A DNA stretch of 64,000 nucleotides from Lachnospiraceae bacterium GAM79 (GCA_020735665.1 CP085928.1:1722501-1786500), one strand, 5' to 3'; positions 36,195 to 45,629 are shown, counted from the stretch's first letter. Program-made: numbers and translations. Notes: generated from the letters alone by a model not told the origin.

Positions 36195-38066
36195 TCATGG
36201 CTTCAGCGCGCGGGTTGCGTTGATGATCGCGAGGAAGGCAACACCGACATCGGCGAATACCGCTGCCCACATATTTGCAAAACCAAGGGCACCGAGTACC
36301 ATAACAATGATCTTGACAGCAAGTGCAAACACAATGTTCTGCTGCACGATATGAACCGTCTTTCTGGCAATTGCATATGCTACGGCAATCTTGCCCGGAT
36401 CATCATCGATCAGAACGATGTCTGCTGCTTCGATCGCAGCATCCTGACCCATAGCTCCCATTGCGATACCGACATCGGCACGCATTAAAACAGGCGCATC
36501 ATTTATTCCGTCACCGGTGAAGATCAATGTACTGTCTTCATCCTTCTCGCGGAGAAGCTGTTCTACTTTATCTACCTTATCACCCGGCATCAGTTCTGCA
36601 CATACAGTATCAATGCCAAGCTCTTTTGCTACACTGTCAGCAACCTCTTTCTTATCACCCGTCAGCATAACAACATTATCAATCCCACATTTCTTGATTG
36701 ATGCAATCGCATCCTTAACACCATCCTTGATCTCATCAGCGATCGTGATACATCCCTTATATGCACCATTTTCCGCTACGAAAAGGACTGTTCCAACCTT
36801 GGATGGCTGTTTTGCGCCTGCTATGGATATCTTTCTGGAATCCAAAAGCTTTTTATTTCCGACTAACACTTCTTTTCCATCTTTTAAAACCTTGATACCC
36901 ATTCCGGAGATTTCCTCATATCCATCGAGGTGGTCGATCTGTACCGTTCCCTTATATGCAGCCTTGATTGATGCTGCGATCGGATGGTTGGAGTAATACT
37001 CGCCATATGCTGCAAGCTCCAGAAGATCATCTTCACTGATTCCATTTGCGCATGTCTCTACAACCTTGAATACACCCTTTGTCAGAGTTCCGGTCTTATC
37101 AAATACGGCAATCTTTGCTTTACCCAGAAGCTCCAGATAGTTACTTCCTTTTACAAGGATACCTGCCTTGGATGCTCCGCCGATTCCACTGAAGAAACTA
37201 AGTGGAATAGAGATGACCAATGCACATGGACAGGATACTACCAGAAAGATCAATGCACGGTGGAACCATTTGCCAAATTCACCTACAAAGATCGGCGGAA
37301 TGATCGCTACTGCAAGTGCAAGGAAACACACGATCGGTGTATAGTATTTTGCAAATCTGGTAATGAACTGCTCGTACTGTGCTTTTCTCGTACTTGCATT
37401 TTCCACCAGTTCCAAAATCTTCGATACGGTCGAATCGTCAAATTCCTTTGATACCTTGACACGGATCACACCATTCTGGTTAATCACGCCACTTAACACT
37501 TCGTCACCAACAGACAGCTTTCTAGGTACGGATTCACCGGTAAGCGCTGCTGTATCTACAAATGTTTCCCCTTCGATGACAGTACCATCGAGAGGAACTT
37601 TTTCACCCGGCTGCACGATGATGATATCACCGATCGCAACTGTCTCCGGTTCTACCTGAACGATCTGTCCATCTTTTTCAATATTTGCATATTCCGGCAT
37701 AATGTTCATCAAATCTGTGATACTGGCTCTTGATCTGTTGACTGCATATTTCTGGAACCATTCTCCGACCTGATAGAACAGCATAACGGCTGCCGCCTCG
37801 CCAAATTCTCCGGTTCCGTATGCGCCTACAGTTGCAACTGCCATCAGGAAGTTTTCGTCAAATACATGACCCTTGCTGATATTCTTGATTGCCTTTAAAA
37901 GGACATCATATCCTGCCATCAGATATGGTACTGCGAACATCGCAGCCTTTACAACTGTATCCCACACTCCATTCAAATGGATGAGCTTCTCTGCAATCTC
38001 GCATGCGATAAATACCACCAGTGCAACGATGATTCGAATTAACATCTTTTTCTGCTTCTTACTCAT
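36195..38066 (-). CDS. Heavy-metal translocating P-type ATPase (Zn/Cd/Pb type)
   Basis: A 623-residue P1B-type ATPase. Visible motifs: LTGESVPRKL (actuator), the membrane CPC metal site (SCPCALVISIPL), the phosphorylation site DKTGTLTKG, SNHPIAAS and GDGINDAPVL. The GTGEFGEAAAVM helix and the CPC context point to the Zn/Cd/Pb group rather than copper. The usual N-terminal metal-binding domain is missing; a separate HMA protein is encoded 104 bp upstream. With the ArsR regulator it forms a metal-efflux cluster. Confidence 0.92.
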   Translation of the reverse strand: MSKKQKKMLIRIIVALVVFIACEIAEKLIHLNGVWDTVVKAAMFAVPYLMAGYDVLLKAIKNISKGHVFDENFLMAVATVGAYGTGEFGEAAAVMLFYQVGEWFQKYAVNRSRASITDLMNIMPEYANIEKDGQIVQVEPETVAIGDIIIVQPGEKVPLDGTVIEGETFVDTAALTGESVPRKLSVGDEVLSGVINQNGVIRVKVSKEFDDSTVSKILELVENASTRKAQYEQFITRFAKYYTPIVCFLALAVAIIPPIFVGEFGKWFHRALIFLVVSCPCALVISIPLSFFSGIGGASKAGILVKGSNYLELLGKAKIAVFDKTGTLTKGVFKVVETCANGISEDDLLELAAYGEYYSNHPIAASIKAAYKGTVQIDHLDGYEEISGMGIKVLKDGKEVLVGNKKLLDSRKISIAGAKQPSKVGTVLFVAENGAYKGCITIADEIKDGVKDAIASIKKCGIDNVVMLTGDKKEVADSVAKELGIDTVCAELMPGDKVDKVEQLLREKDEDSTLIFTGDGINDAPVLMRADVGIAMGAMGQDAAIEAADIVLIDDDPGKIAVAYAIARKTVHIVQQNIVFALAVKIIVMVLGALGFANMWAAVFADVGVAFLAIINATRALKP

Positions 38067-38170
38067 AATCCATCACCTTTTTTCTGCTATCTGCGATAAT
38101 TTTCTTATTTTATCTTCTCTTTCAGCTTATGTAAATCTGTAACGTCTTAATATTCAGATCTGCATTATTT

Positions 38171-38389
38171 CTAATATTCGATCGCAGCTTCCTCATCAAT
38201 GCTCTTGATGATCTTTTCTGCCTGCTTTAAGATCTCGTCTAATTTGTCTTCATCTGCGTCTAATGTAAGTTTCTGTGCCATGAAGCTGATAGATGCGCTG
38301 TTAACTCCCGGTAACTTGCTGATCTGCTCCTCCATCTTTGCTGCACAATTTGCACAATCTACATCACTTAAATTATATCTCTTCTTCAT
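38171..38389 (-). CDS. Small heavy-metal-associated (HMA) protein
   Basis: A 72-residue HMA-fold protein with the metal motif DCANCAAKME. It ends with an acidic tail (DEEAAIEY). AAAGGTGG lies 5-6 bases before the ATG at complement 38387-38389; a GTG 9 bases upstream is the alternative. It probably delivers metal to the adjacent ATPase, which lacks its own N-terminal HMA domain. Confidence 0.9.
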   Translation of the reverse strand: MKKRYNLSDVDCANCAAKMEEQISKLPGVNSASISFMAQKLTLDADEDKLDEILKQAEKIIKSIDEEAAIEY

Positions 38390-38413
38390 AATATCCACCT
38401 TTAACCTTTCTTA

Positions 38414-38776
38414 TTATTCAAATATATGCTCAAGTCCCATTCGCATGATCACTGCTACATGGTCATCGGCAAGCTCATAAAACATATTCTTTCCGGCTCT
38501 GCGGTTCTTGATCAGCTTCGCCTGTTTTAACACTCTTAATTGATGAGAAATGGCAGATGCATTCATTCCAAGCTCTTCTGCAATGTCACCAACACTTTTT
38601 TCGTGATCCAGCAGTGTGTATAAGATCTGGATTCTGGTAGAATCGCCAAATACTTTAAACAACTCGGCCAGATCATACAGATTCTCTTCGTCCGGCATCA
38701 TCTCATTAATCTCAGCGGTGATCTCAGCAATATCGTTCTCTTTGCATTCACATGCTTCCCTGCTGTCCGTATTCAT
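38414..38776 (-). CDS. ArsR/SmtB-family metal-sensing repressor
   Basis: A 120-residue winged-helix repressor. The core is FKVFGDSTRIQILYTLLDHEKSV with recognition helix NASAISHQLRVLKQAKLI. Possible metal ligands are the N-terminal CEC pair and the alpha-5 set DDHVAVIM...EH, the latter like zinc-sensing SmtB/CzrA. GAGAGGAGG lies 7 bases before the ATG. It is first in the cluster and likely represses itself, the HMA gene and the ATPase. Confidence 0.93.
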   Translation of the reverse strand: MNTDSREACECKENDIAEITAEINEMMPDEENLYDLAELFKVFGDSTRIQILYTLLDHEKSVGDIAEELGMNASAISHQLRVLKQAKLIKNRRAGKNMFYELADDHVAVIMRMGLEHIFE

Positions 38777-39077
38777 TCTGTTCCTCCTCTCGCTGTTTTT
38801 ATTGAACATTTGAATATCTGTTCATATGTTGTTTTTAATATAACATTATGTTTGCACCCTGTCAACTGATTTTTATATTTGCTTCAAATAAATTTCTGCC
38901 GCCAGATCCACTATATTATATTTTTCATTTTATACCTTCATCCTGTTTATACATTTTTCCTTATAATGGCAGTATATTTTTTCCATGTTCGCACAAACTA
39001 GAGATATGGAACCATTAATTTTGCGACACCTTGCCAAAAACTAATGTCCAAATAACTAGAAATCAGAGAGGAATGCC
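38777..39077. promoter_or_regulatory. Divergent control region with an ArsR/SmtB-type operator
   Basis: At 38806-38829, ACATTTGAATATCTGTTCATATGT reads (in halves) TTGAATAT and the inverted GTTCATAT, the classic imperfect dyad of ArsR/SmtB operators. It lies 30 bp before the repressor ATG. The rest (38830-39077) is AT-rich with no gene; it should also carry the promoter of the DUF378 gene. Confidence 0.75.
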
Positions 39078-39278
39078 ATGAAAGTATTTAATGTTATTTG
39101 TCTTACTCTTGTGATCGTTGGGGCGATCGTTTGGGGTATCATCGGAATCTTTAATTTTAATCTTGTAGATGCTTTATTCGGAACCGGCTCCGCCTTTTCC
39201 AGAATCATCTACACACTCGTTGGTATCGCCGGACTGTACCTGATCTCCTTCTACGGTCTGATCTGCAACGAGGACTAG
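39078..39278 (+). CDS. DUF378 family small membrane protein
   Basis: A 66-residue protein with two membrane helices (about 5-27 and 40-62). It carries the DUF378 pattern LVIVGAIVWGIIGIFNFNLVDALFG and RIIYTLVGIAGLY. AGAGAGG lies 6-8 bases before the ATG. The function of the family is unknown. It is followed by two hairpin-borne repeats. Confidence 0.88.
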   Translation: MKVFNVICLTLVIVGAIVWGIIGIFNFNLVDALFGTGSAFSRIIYTLVGIAGLYLISFYGLICNED

Positions 39279-39313
39279 CCGAACACGCAAAAAATCCCCC
39301 TTATGGTTGTGTG

Positions 39314-39511
39314 CCCTCTTCATATGCTGGTTCTTCCACTAACAATGACCTGCTGCGTTTTCTGTATGTTGCACATGCCTGATCCGTAAATACTCCTGTG
39401 CCAACTCGCCTTCGGCTCAGACAGGCACCCGTATTTACTGGCAATGTGCACCATACAACGAAAGCCTCGCATATGTCATATTTTAGTGAAAGAACCAGCA
39501 TACAAAGAGGG
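39314..39511 (+). repeat. Hairpin-borne repeat, copy C
   Basis: Arms 39314-39349 (ending ACAATGAC) and 39475-39511 (starting GTCATATTTTAGTG) pair with a few mismatches. The core shares with copy A the block ACTCCTGTGCCAACTCGCC-TTCGGCTCAGACAGGCACCCG, with near identity over about 55 bases, although the stems differ. It lies 35 bp after the DUF378 gene. Confidence 0.85.
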
Positions 39512-39689
39512 ATTTACGATCCACAATGGGAGATTTTTTCTGCTATTGATATTTCCACTATGATAAACTCGCGAATGTTTTTTCATAGTGAAAACACCAA
39601 CACTCGAAACTGGATAAATCCCTGTATATCGAATGGTGTATTTTTCTGTTTATCTTTTTATTACTCATTTACATATAGCAACAAAACGC

Positions 39690-39906
39690 CCACCAAACAA
39701 ATCTGATCTGGTACCTGCTCTATTATAATATGACATTAGCGAGGATTTCTTGATGAATTGCACATTGTCAGCGAATGCGGGTGCTTGTCTGAGTCCGAAG
39801 GACGAGTTAGCACAAGAGCATGAGCGGATAAGACATGTGCAATGAATAGAAACCGCAGCAAGTCATTTATAATAGGGTAGGTACCAGATCAGATTCATTT
39901 GGTTGG
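39690..39906 (-). repeat. Hairpin-borne repeat, copy D (inverted orientation)
   Basis: Arms 39690-39734 and 39862-39906 pair with few mismatches (GGTACC and AGATCAGAT are shared). Read on the minus strand, the core reads TGCTCTTGTGCTAACTCG, CTTCGGACTCAGACAAGC, ATTCGCTGACAATGTGC, closest to copy B. With copy C it fills the 641-bp gap between DUF378 and the CPBP gene; 39512-39689 between them shows no gene. Confidence 0.85.
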
Positions 39907-39919
39907 CATTTTGCCATCG

Positions 39920-40861
39920 TTAAAATAAAAATTCTTCGACAACGCAGCGGATCAGGCAGTAGATGATGACCACGATCATAAGCGGGGTAAGCAGGCGAAG
40001 CTTTTTGCCATTTTCATCGTACCGATTAAAAGGTTCCGTGAATACAGAGGTGAAACTCTCCATTCTGCCATTTATAGTCGCAAGCAGATAAATAATTCCT
40101 ACTGATATTACAGTGCCAACCAGCGCCATAGGTATATATGCCCGGATGGTGCTGAGCAGCATCGTCTGTGTTACTTCTGTATTTTCCGCCTGATCTTTTA
40201 ACATCGGAATGATATTTGCAATATGCTTTATAACAACAGAAAAACCATTGATCAGAAAATGCATGATCATTGTTGGAATAATGCTTCCGGTTGCTTCTAC
40301 GACAAAACCGAAGACCAAACCGATCATGATCGCATATGCCATCTGATTAAAATTCATATGCATCAGTCCAAATAAAAAGCCTGACATCAATATTGCCTTT
40401 AATCTGCCGGCTTCATGAAAGCTTCCGAACATGACACCACGATACGCCAGTTCCTCTATCACACACGGCAAAAATGCCATGAAAAAAAGCGAAGTTCCAA
40501 GTGTATTATGATCAACCAGTGCTGAAGCTGCATGGCTGATCTCATTTCGCACAAATAACATTGAGATTGCATTTAACAATGTAATAAGTGGCTCCATAAA
40601 CAGAACCAACGGTGGAAGCAGCAGGAGTGTCAACGGATGAAATCTCCGAAACCAGATGATATCCTTTACGTGCTTTCTCATGATGAACAAATATAACACT
40701 GTTGGTACAAATATCAAACTCTGACTGAATAATATGTTTTGTTTTATCGTAATGCCGGAAAACAGATCTGTAAATAACGCCAGCACCGTTACGATCTCAT
40801 ACACTACGATCAATGCTGTAAACAAACATTCAGCTCCAAAAATTTTCTTTCTTGTCTCCAT
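39920..40861 (-). CDS. CPBP-family intramembrane metalloprotease
   Basis: A 313-residue multi-pass membrane protein. The CPBP/Abi motifs are EELAYRGVMFG (motif 1, EExxxR), FGLMHMNFNQ (motif 2) and the MHFLINGF helix with its His. Families of this type process prenylated or signal peptides; bacterial members have been linked to bacteriocin immunity. AAGAGGG lies just before the ATG at complement 40859-40861. The substrate is unknown. Confidence 0.88.
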   Translation of the reverse strand: METRKKIFGAECLFTALIVVYEIVTVLALFTDLFSGITIKQNILFSQSLIFVPTVLYLFIMRKHVKDIIWFRRFHPLTLLLLPPLVLFMEPLITLLNAISMLFVRNEISHAASALVDHNTLGTSLFFMAFLPCVIEELAYRGVMFGSFHEAGRLKAILMSGFLFGLMHMNFNQMAYAIMIGLVFGFVVEATGSIIPTMIMHFLINGFSVVIKHIANIIPMLKDQAENTEVTQTMLLSTIRAYIPMALVGTVISVGIIYLLATINGRMESFTSVFTEPFNRYDENGKKLRLLTPLMIVVIIYCLIRCVVEEFLF

Positions 40862-40930
40862 ATACCCTCTTATAATAATGCGGCAGATATCATTCATATA
40901 TCTGCCACACCATCATTTTAAAATCTTTAT

Positions 40931-41311
40931 TTATACAACTGCTACTGCTTCGATCTCAATCAGTACGTCTTTTGGAAGTCTTGCAACTTCTACACAGGAA
41001 CGTGCAGGGAAATCTTTGTTGAAATATTCTTTGTAAATATCGTTGATAATTGAGAACTGGTTCATATCCTTAATAAATACTGTAGTCTTTACAACCTTGT
41101 CACAGGATGAACCGGATGCCTCGATCAGATTCTTCAGATTTGAGATTGCCTGTTTTGCCTGAACTGTGATATCTCCTTCTACTAACTGATTCGTTGCAGG
41201 ATCGATTGGAACCATTCCTGACGTAAATAAAAATCCGTTAGCAACGATTGCCTGTGAATATGGTCCGATTGCCTGCGGTGCTTTCTCTGTGCTGATTATC
41301 TTCTTATCCAT
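40931..41311 (-). CDS. ridA: RidA-family reactive enamine/imine deaminase
   Basis: A 126-residue RidA protein that hydrolyses reactive enamines such as 2-aminoacrylate. Family motifs: KAPQAIGPYSQAIVANGFLFTSG, and the catalytic-arginine strand FPARSCVEVARLPKD. Length is typical. A site GGAGGA precedes the ATG. Confidence 0.95.
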   Translation of the reverse strand: MDKKIISTEKAPQAIGPYSQAIVANGFLFTSGMVPIDPATNQLVEGDITVQAKQAISNLKNLIEASGSSCDKVVKTTVFIKDMNQFSIINDIYKEYFNKDFPARSCVEVARLPKDVLIEIEAVAVV

Positions 41312-41412
41312 TTTTATATCCTCCTGAAATCTTATATATTGAATATTTTATCGTGTAATTCTACTTCGCATATTCTATGAATTGTGAAAAATCATCCCTT
41401 GTAAGCAAATGC

Positions 41413-42525
41413 CTACATCTCCATAATGATCTCTCTTGCCAGACTCTCCGGTATGGCTTTTGCGTACTGGTCACCATCAAATACCTCGATCGCGCCGATT
41501 CCATGCTGTAAAACGAAACGCAAATGTCCGTCTCTGACCTTCTTATCGGTATACAGCTTCTTAACCAGAGCTTCACGGTCTATATAATCCGGAATCTCCG
41601 TTGGAAGATCTGCCTGCTTCAACATGGCAACCATAGCTGCTTCATCCTCTGCTGTACAGTAGCCAAAATGTTCTGCCATCTTCACCTCTGCAACCAGACC
41701 GATCGCAACGGCCTCTCCATGCAACAGCTTATAATCACTGACTGTCTCGATGGCTCTTCCAACCGTATGTCCAAGGTTCAAGACCTCACGCAAGCCGCTT
41801 TCCCGCTCGTCCTTCATAACGACCTGATATTTGATCTCGCAGTTCTTCTCTGCGATATGTCTGCATACCTCATCCTTTACTGCAAGCACATCTTCGATAT
41901 GCTCTGACAGATAATCGAAGAATTCCCTGTCTGCAAGGCAGGCATGCTTGATCGTCTCTGCAAGACCTGAAGATAACTGCCGTTGTGGAAGTGTCTTCCA
42001 TGTTGCGATATCCAGATATACCTTCTGCGGCTGATTAAACAGTCCGATCAGATTGGTTGCAAGCGGTGTATCGACCGCTGTCTTTCCTCCCACAGATGCA
42101 TCCGCTGCCGCAAGTAATGTCGTTGCATAATTGATAAATGGAATTCCTCTGCCATAGGTTCCGGCTACAAATCCTGCAAGGTCTGTCACCACGCCACCGC
42201 CAACGGCGATAATGCAGCAATCTCTCCGATATCCCTTTGCAAGCATGGTATCTTCTACATACTCCTTTGTCGCTCTGGTCTTACTCAGTTCTCCTGCCGG
42301 AAAACTGATAAGATCTGTCTTGTATCCTGCTTCTTCAAGCATCTTATAAATCTTGTCCGCATATAGCTCTTTTACATTACTGTCTGTGACTACTACGAAT
42401 TTGGATATTTTTCCAACCAGACCAGCCTTCAGATCATCGATCAGCTTCTGTTCCAACTCATATCCGATCTCGATCTCATAGCTGTCGTCTACTACTTTTT
42501 TTAATTCAACCTTGAAATTACTCAT
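41413..42525 (-). CDS. aroB: 3-dehydroquinate synthase
   Basis: A 370-residue enzyme of the shikimate pathway that converts DAHP to 3-dehydroquinate. The NAD-binding glycine motif GGGVVTDLAGFVA, the zinc ligands in NLGHTVGRAIE and LLHGEAVAIG are present. The start at complement 42523-42525 has AAAGG 6 bases upstream. cvfB lies upstream in the same direction. Confidence 0.96.
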   Translation of the reverse strand: MSNFKVELKKVVDDSYEIEIGYELEQKLIDDLKAGLVGKISKFVVVTDSNVKELYADKIYKMLEEAGYKTDLISFPAGELSKTRATKEYVEDTMLAKGYRRDCCIIAVGGGVVTDLAGFVAGTYGRGIPFINYATTLLAAADASVGGKTAVDTPLATNLIGLFNQPQKVYLDIATWKTLPQRQLSSGLAETIKHACLADREFFDYLSEHIEDVLAVKDEVCRHIAEKNCEIKYQVVMKDERESGLREVLNLGHTVGRAIETVSDYKLLHGEAVAIGLVAEVKMAEHFGYCTAEDEAAMVAMLKQADLPTEIPDYIDREALVKKLYTDKKVRDGHLRFVLQHGIGAIEVFDGDQYAKAIPESLAREIIMEM

Positions 42526-42619
42526 ATTCATCCTTTCATTTCCTGGTACTTTCCAGCCATATAACACGCATAGCTGTCTTTTTGTTTCTGCTGAACATTC
42601 CTGCTCATTTATGAATCCG

Positions 42620-43453
42620 TTATTTGATGATAATGTTTTTCTCTGTGATCCGGATCTTACCCTCTTTTAACAAATGTCCGACCGCACGCTTAAATGCATT
42701 CTTGCTGAGTCCGAACTCTTTCTCGATCACTTCTTTATCTGCCTTGTCATTAAATGGTAAAGTTCCTCCATAGCTTTCGATGATATTGTATACCATCTCG
42801 CTGTCATTGTTGATCTGCTCACGGATCGGCTTCTGTAAACTCAGATTGAGTTTGCCGTCTTCTCTGACATTTGCCACACGGGCTTCTACCGTCTCACCCA
42901 CATTGATCCGGGAATGGATCTCCTTCATCGGGATCAGGGCTGAATAGCGATTATCAACCGCAACAAATGCTCCAAGATTCTGATTAAATTCAAATACCGT
43001 TCCGCTTACCGCATCTCCTGCCTTATATGGGGACTGTGTCTCCAGATAGGCATATACTTTCATGCTGACGCACAAACGCTTGGAACGATCCTCATACATC
43101 CGGACCAGATACGACTGACCTTCCCTTACCTTGCTTGTCTGCTCTTTAAAAGGAAGCAGGATATCTTTTTCCAGTCCCCAGTCCATAAATGCACCGATGC
43201 CTGTCACATTGACACATTTTAATACTGCTAGTTCTCCCATCGTTATGATCGGATGATTTGTTGTTGCGATCAGACGATCTGCGGAATCACGATAAATAAA
43301 TACATCTAACTGATCTCCCATTCTTGTTCCCGCAGGTACCTGTTTCTTCGGAAGCAGAACTTCCTCGTCATCGTATTTTTTCTCGGCAAGGTAAATGCCG
43401 AAATCTTTCTCTTTTACAACCTCTAAATGGTTCCATTCGCCAATCTTGATCAT
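42620..43453 (-). CDS. cvfB: S1-domain RNA-binding protein, CvfB/YitL family
   Basis: A 277-residue protein with consecutive S1-type OB folds. ALKCVNVTGIGAFMDWGLEKDILLP (about 75-100) and VSGTVFEFNQNLGAFVAV (about 150-168) are clear S1 strands, and a C-terminal winged helix (about 222-277) ends the chain. CvfB is a virulence/regulatory RNA-binding protein in Staphylococcus; here the role is unknown. It overlaps the thioesterase gene by 4 bases (ATGA), so translation is coupled. Confidence 0.9.
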   Translation of the reverse strand: MIKIGEWNHLEVVKEKDFGIYLAEKKYDDEEVLLPKKQVPAGTRMGDQLDVFIYRDSADRLIATTNHPIITMGELAVLKCVNVTGIGAFMDWGLEKDILLPFKEQTSKVREGQSYLVRMYEDRSKRLCVSMKVYAYLETQSPYKAGDAVSGTVFEFNQNLGAFVAVDNRYSALIPMKEIHSRINVGETVEARVANVREDGKLNLSLQKPIREQINNDSEMVYNIIESYGGTLPFNDKADKEVIEKEFGLSKNAFKRAVGHLLKEGKIRITEKNIIIK

Positions 43454-44178
43454 GCTGTCTGTCTCCCCGTTCTCTTTGTTTTAAATTCTACTATACATCT
43501 GGTCTGATCTTCCTCATCTGCAAATACAAACTGTATCAGATCATCTCTTTCTGCTTTCTTTATTACGATACATTCATCTTTTACAAACTGCCGCTTATAC
43601 TCGCTTCTGATCTGACAGATCATGTCATCCGAATCGATATATTCCAACGCCAGCGCAATATATGCTTCATTATTCATGTGGTTATTCGAATCAATCTGAT
43701 AAGGCAGAACAACCCTTCTGTCTGTCTCTTCCATGCCTTCGATCAGCCGGATCTTTCTCGGAGCATATTCCATCGGAAGCTTTTCTGCAAGAGGATATGC
43801 TTCTCCTACTTCAGGCTCAATTCTTACAGGACGAAGCGTATCAGTATCAATATAACTCCACTGGGAAGCTGCCTGTACAATATTCGCTCCATTCTCATCC
43901 CGAATAACTATATTACGATATCCCATGGAACCCTTAAAATCATATGCCCAGGTTCCAACCCTGATCTTCTCCTGTAATACCGGATACCGCTCCACATCGA
44001 TCTGCCATGAGATCAGAAACCATGCCCGGTTATGGTCCTTCAGATATTCAATTCCAATTCCTGCCTGTTCTGAATCGAAGATCGCACAATCCTGAAAGTA
44101 ATTTGCTATCGTTGCCGCATTTGCTTCCGGTCTTCCATGCGTTTCGCTGTATCTTACGATCGCATCAAAACTGTACAT
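43450..44178 (-). CDS. Acyl-ACP thioesterase (FatA/FatB family)
   Basis: A 242-residue double hot-dog protein. The pattern YSETHGRPEANAATIANYFQD and the C-terminal SNNHMNNEAYIALALEYI, with the Asn-His pair of the active site, mark the acyl-ACP thioesterase family. It would release free fatty acids from acyl carrier protein. It is transcribed with cvfB through a 4-base overlap. Confidence 0.9.
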   Translation of the reverse strand: MYSFDAIVRYSETHGRPEANAATIANYFQDCAIFDSEQAGIGIEYLKDHNRAWFLISWQIDVERYPVLQEKIRVGTWAYDFKGSMGYRNIVIRDENGANIVQAASQWSYIDTDTLRPVRIEPEVGEAYPLAEKLPMEYAPRKIRLIEGMEETDRRVVLPYQIDSNNHMNNEAYIALALEYIDSDDMICQIRSEYKRQFVKDECIVIKKAERDDLIQFVFADEEDQTRCIVEFKTKRTGRQTA

Positions 44179-44345
44179 ATGTATTCTCCATTTCCTATTA
44201 TAATGTCATCTCCACAAGTGTTCCCATTATACAACAGCCGGGCTATTATTTCTACCTGGATTTTCTATTTCCATTGATTTTTATTCTCAATTTTTTCGTG
44301 TTCATTGCGTATAAATAACTTTTTGTAATTTTTTTAAAAAAATGC

Positions 44346-44374
44346 TTGCTTTTTTCAAACTGTTATAATATAAT
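44346..44374 (+). promoter_or_regulatory. Promoter of tRNA-Gln
   Basis: TTGCTT (44346-44351), a 17-base spacer and TATAAT (44369-44374), 18 bp before the mature tRNA. Confidence 0.7.
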
Positions 44375-44392
44375 ATCATCTGTTGACAGCAA

Positions 44393-44465
44393 TGGGCTAT
44401 CGCCAAATGGTAAGGCACTGGACTCTGACTCCAGCATTTTCAAGGTTCGAATCCTTGTAGCCCAG
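44393..44465 (+). tRNA. tRNA-Gln (anticodon CTG)
   Basis: A 73-nt cloverleaf. The acceptor TGGGCTA (44393-44399) pairs with TAGCCCA (44458-44464), with discriminator G. The anticodon arm is CTGGA-CTCTGAC-TCCAG, giving anticodon CTG, and the T arm is CAAGG-TTCGAAT-CCTTG. No CCA is encoded. Confidence 0.96.
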
Positions 44466-44470
44466 CTCTT

Positions 44471-44562
44471 AAGAACCAGATGTGATCTGGTTCTTTTTCT
44501 TTGTGCAAAAATAATACTAAAGGGAAAGGGGAAAGGGACCGCCGTCTTACAGGCAGTCCCTT
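44471..44562 (+). terminator. tRNA-Gln terminator and a second hairpin in a gene-free stretch
   Basis: AAGAACCAGA pairs with TCTGGTTCTT (44471-44495), followed by five T: the tRNA terminator. A second stem, AAGGGACCGCC/GGCAGTCCCTT, lies at about 44533-44562. Nothing else is visible up to 44777. Confidence 0.75.
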
Positions 44563-44777
44563 GTATTTATGAATATTTTTTTGTGAAAAAAACAACAACT
44601 TAAATTTCGGATGTCTTAGGAGCTATCTTCTCTCCCTTTCTTATTGTAACAAAATTGTAACATATTTTTAATTTTTGTGCAATGTCTATTTTTACTAATT
44701 TATCGGGAATTTATTTTACTTTTATGTATGAATCCTCTAATGCTTTCAAATATATTGTATATTTCATTTTATATTTT

Positions 44778-45629
44778 CTATTCTGCATCCGGCAGTCCCA
44801 AAAGCTGCAATGCATTTTCTCCAAGGATCTTTTTCTTGTCTTCATCTGATAACGGAAGTGCCTGTATGTCCTTTATGGCTCGCTTCTGATCTGTCCACGG
44901 ACTGTCTGTTCCAAATACGATCCGGTCTGCTCCATGTGCTCTGATCAGTTTCAGGAACATCTCCTCCGATGCCAGCTTCCAACGATGTTCAGCACCCGAA
45001 AGCCATGCAATCTCTCCATAAGAAAATGCTGTATCCATATATACATTTCTTCCGCACAGCTTCGCAAGTACCTCGTCCCAGAGATTCCAGCCACCCATAT
45101 GTGCAAGAACGAGCCGCTCCGGCTGAACCTCATCTAATACCTCACACACCATGTCCGGTGTACAATGTGTTACAGATGGAAGTCCGATATCTACTCCGGC
45201 ATGAACCACAACGACCAAACCAAGCTCTGTTGCGTAACTGATGATCCGTTTATAACGGATATCATTGAACATGGCATCCTGATAATCCGGATGCAGCTTA
45301 ATTCCCTTTAATCCGGCAGACTTGATACCATTTAAAATCTCTTTATAGTTATCATTTCCGGGATGGATTCCGCCAAATGACCAGACGCCACTACCCGTAA
45401 ACTGGGCTGTTACTGTCTTTGCCACGGCATTGATCCGCTCCACCTGATGTGGTGCAGTTACAACAGGAAGGACAACAGAGATATCAACACCGCTTTGCGT
45501 CATTGAATGCTGCAAGCCTGCAAGTGTACCATCTGATGCCGGCTTTGTCTTTGATCTACTTACTAACAGTTCAAGTGTCTTTGAAGCTATTTTATCCGGA
45601 TATGTGTGAGTATGAAAATCTACGATCAT
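44778..45629 (-). CDS. Amidohydrolase-family metal-dependent hydrolase (TIM barrel)
   Basis: A 283-residue amidohydrolase-2 type protein. MIVDFHTHTYPDK supplies the HxH metal motif; GIKLHPDYQD, VVVHAGVD, LAHMGGWNLWDE and FGTDSPW supply the remaining ligands. It is a distant paralogue of the hydrolase inside the PTS operon (both share the HPD/HPS strand and the LAHxG strand). The substrate is unknown. It is monocistronic. Confidence 0.85.
   Translation of the reverse strand: MIVDFHTHTYPDKIASKTLELLVSRSKTKPASDGTLAGLQHSMTQSGVDISVVLPVVTAPHQVERINAVAKTVTAQFTGSGVWSFGGIHPGNDNYKEILNGIKSAGLKGIKLHPDYQDAMFNDIRYKRIISYATELGLVVVVHAGVDIGLPSVTHCTPDMVCEVLDEVQPERLVLAHMGGWNLWDEVLAKLCGRNVYMDTAFSYGEIAWLSGAEHRWKLASEEMFLKLIRAHGADRIVFGTDSPWTDQKRAIKDIQALPLSDEDKKKILGENALQLLGLPDAE

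Noticed and set aside
39398-39706. A 102-codon frame across repeat copy C
   Set aside because: It reads through the conserved core and right arm of the hairpin element and has no ribosome site.
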